Below are positions 12,954-12,962 of a stretch of 12,962 nucleotides of DNA, piece after piece. Location: positions 1 through 12,962 of the forward strand of contig URKM01000052.1 in NCBI GenBank assembly GCA_900548365.1. The letters are read 5' to 3'. A program made the translations under genes and the position numbers. This DNA is from an uncultured Collinsella sp. (GTDB taxonomy: Bacteria; Actinomycetota; Coriobacteriia; Coriobacteriales; Coriobacteriaceae). Position 1 is the stretch's first letter; each line of letters starts with the position of its first letter. The notes under the pieces were generated by a model. That model saw nothing but the letters and a program-made list of their open reading frames with translations. It did no database searches and was not told the DNA's origin.

Positions 12954-12962
12954 CAGCATGGT
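12921..12962 (+). CDS. Possible start of a further cps-operon gene (runs off window)
   Basis: An ATG at 12921 opens a frame of 14 codons to the window edge, reading MVLSTIAALVFQHG, hydrophobic enough to begin a membrane segment. GGGGGG lies about seven bases upstream and could act as a ribosome site. A glycosyltransferase or flippase gene would be expected at this place in a capsule operon. Too little is visible to name a product. The start codon sits within a perfect inverted repeat followed by a T-run, so the stretch may be a terminator instead. Confidence 0.28.
   Translation, partial: MVLSTIAALVFQHG

Noticed and set aside
1..12962. CRISPR arrays, tRNA/rRNA genes, insertion sequences, phage attachment sites
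   Set aside because: No regularly spaced repeats, no tRNA-like cloverleaf, no transposase and no flanking terminal repeats were seen on either strand.

Overview
The window is a GC-rich stretch of bacterial chromosome. Ordinary housekeeping genes lead into cell-envelope and phosphate regulation genes and then a capsule/exopolysaccharide operon. The codon use, the GC-rich third positions, the gene set (a VanRS-like pair, PstB-PhoB-PhoR, a CpsC/CpsD/CpsB trio) and the protein style suggest a high-GC Gram-positive of the Coriobacteriia (Collinsella-like). This placement is an inference from sequence style; no rRNA or other marker gene is present to settle it.

Region 1 (1-3763, + strand) holds the 3' part of metG, ended by a strong intrinsic terminator, and a 309-bp gap with an 8-bp inverted repeat and a possible promoter. 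It then carries a tightly packed operon rsmA-tatD-small membrane protein, with 7-bp and 4-bp overlaps, that ends in a long hairpin shared with the convergent next gene. 

Region 2 (3775-7589) holds a secreted S11-family D-Ala-D-Ala carboxypeptidase on the - strand. It is divergent from a response regulator and sensor kinase on the + strand that closely resemble VanR and VanS of the glycopeptide-resistance systems. The shared 169-bp control region contains two CTTAA half-sites 11 bp apart, almost midway between two divergent -10-like hexamers that lack good -35 elements. A simple reading is that the VanR-like regulator controls both its own operon and the carboxypeptidase, giving a cell-wall-responsive module. 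No vanHAX-type genes are in the window.

Region 3 (7669-10678, + strand) has pstB, the ATPase of the phosphate transporter, followed directly by a PhoB-like regulator and a PhoR-like kinase. The transporter genes pstS, pstC and pstA, and phoU, are not next to it, so pstB is separated from its partners, at least within this window.

Region 4 (10679-12962, + strand) starts with a 122-bp leader containing mutually exclusive short hairpins. It continues with a Wzz/CpsC-type chain-length regulator, its partner CpsD-type tyrosine kinase, and a CpsB-type PHP-family tyrosine phosphatase: the standard Gram-positive control module for polysaccharide polymerisation. The window ends on a hairpin that could be a terminator or the start of another gene. 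The window contains no tRNA, rRNA, insertion sequence or CRISPR that I can recognise. The most interesting parts are the VanRS-like/carboxypeptidase module, its symmetric control region, and the isolated pstB between two two-component systems.
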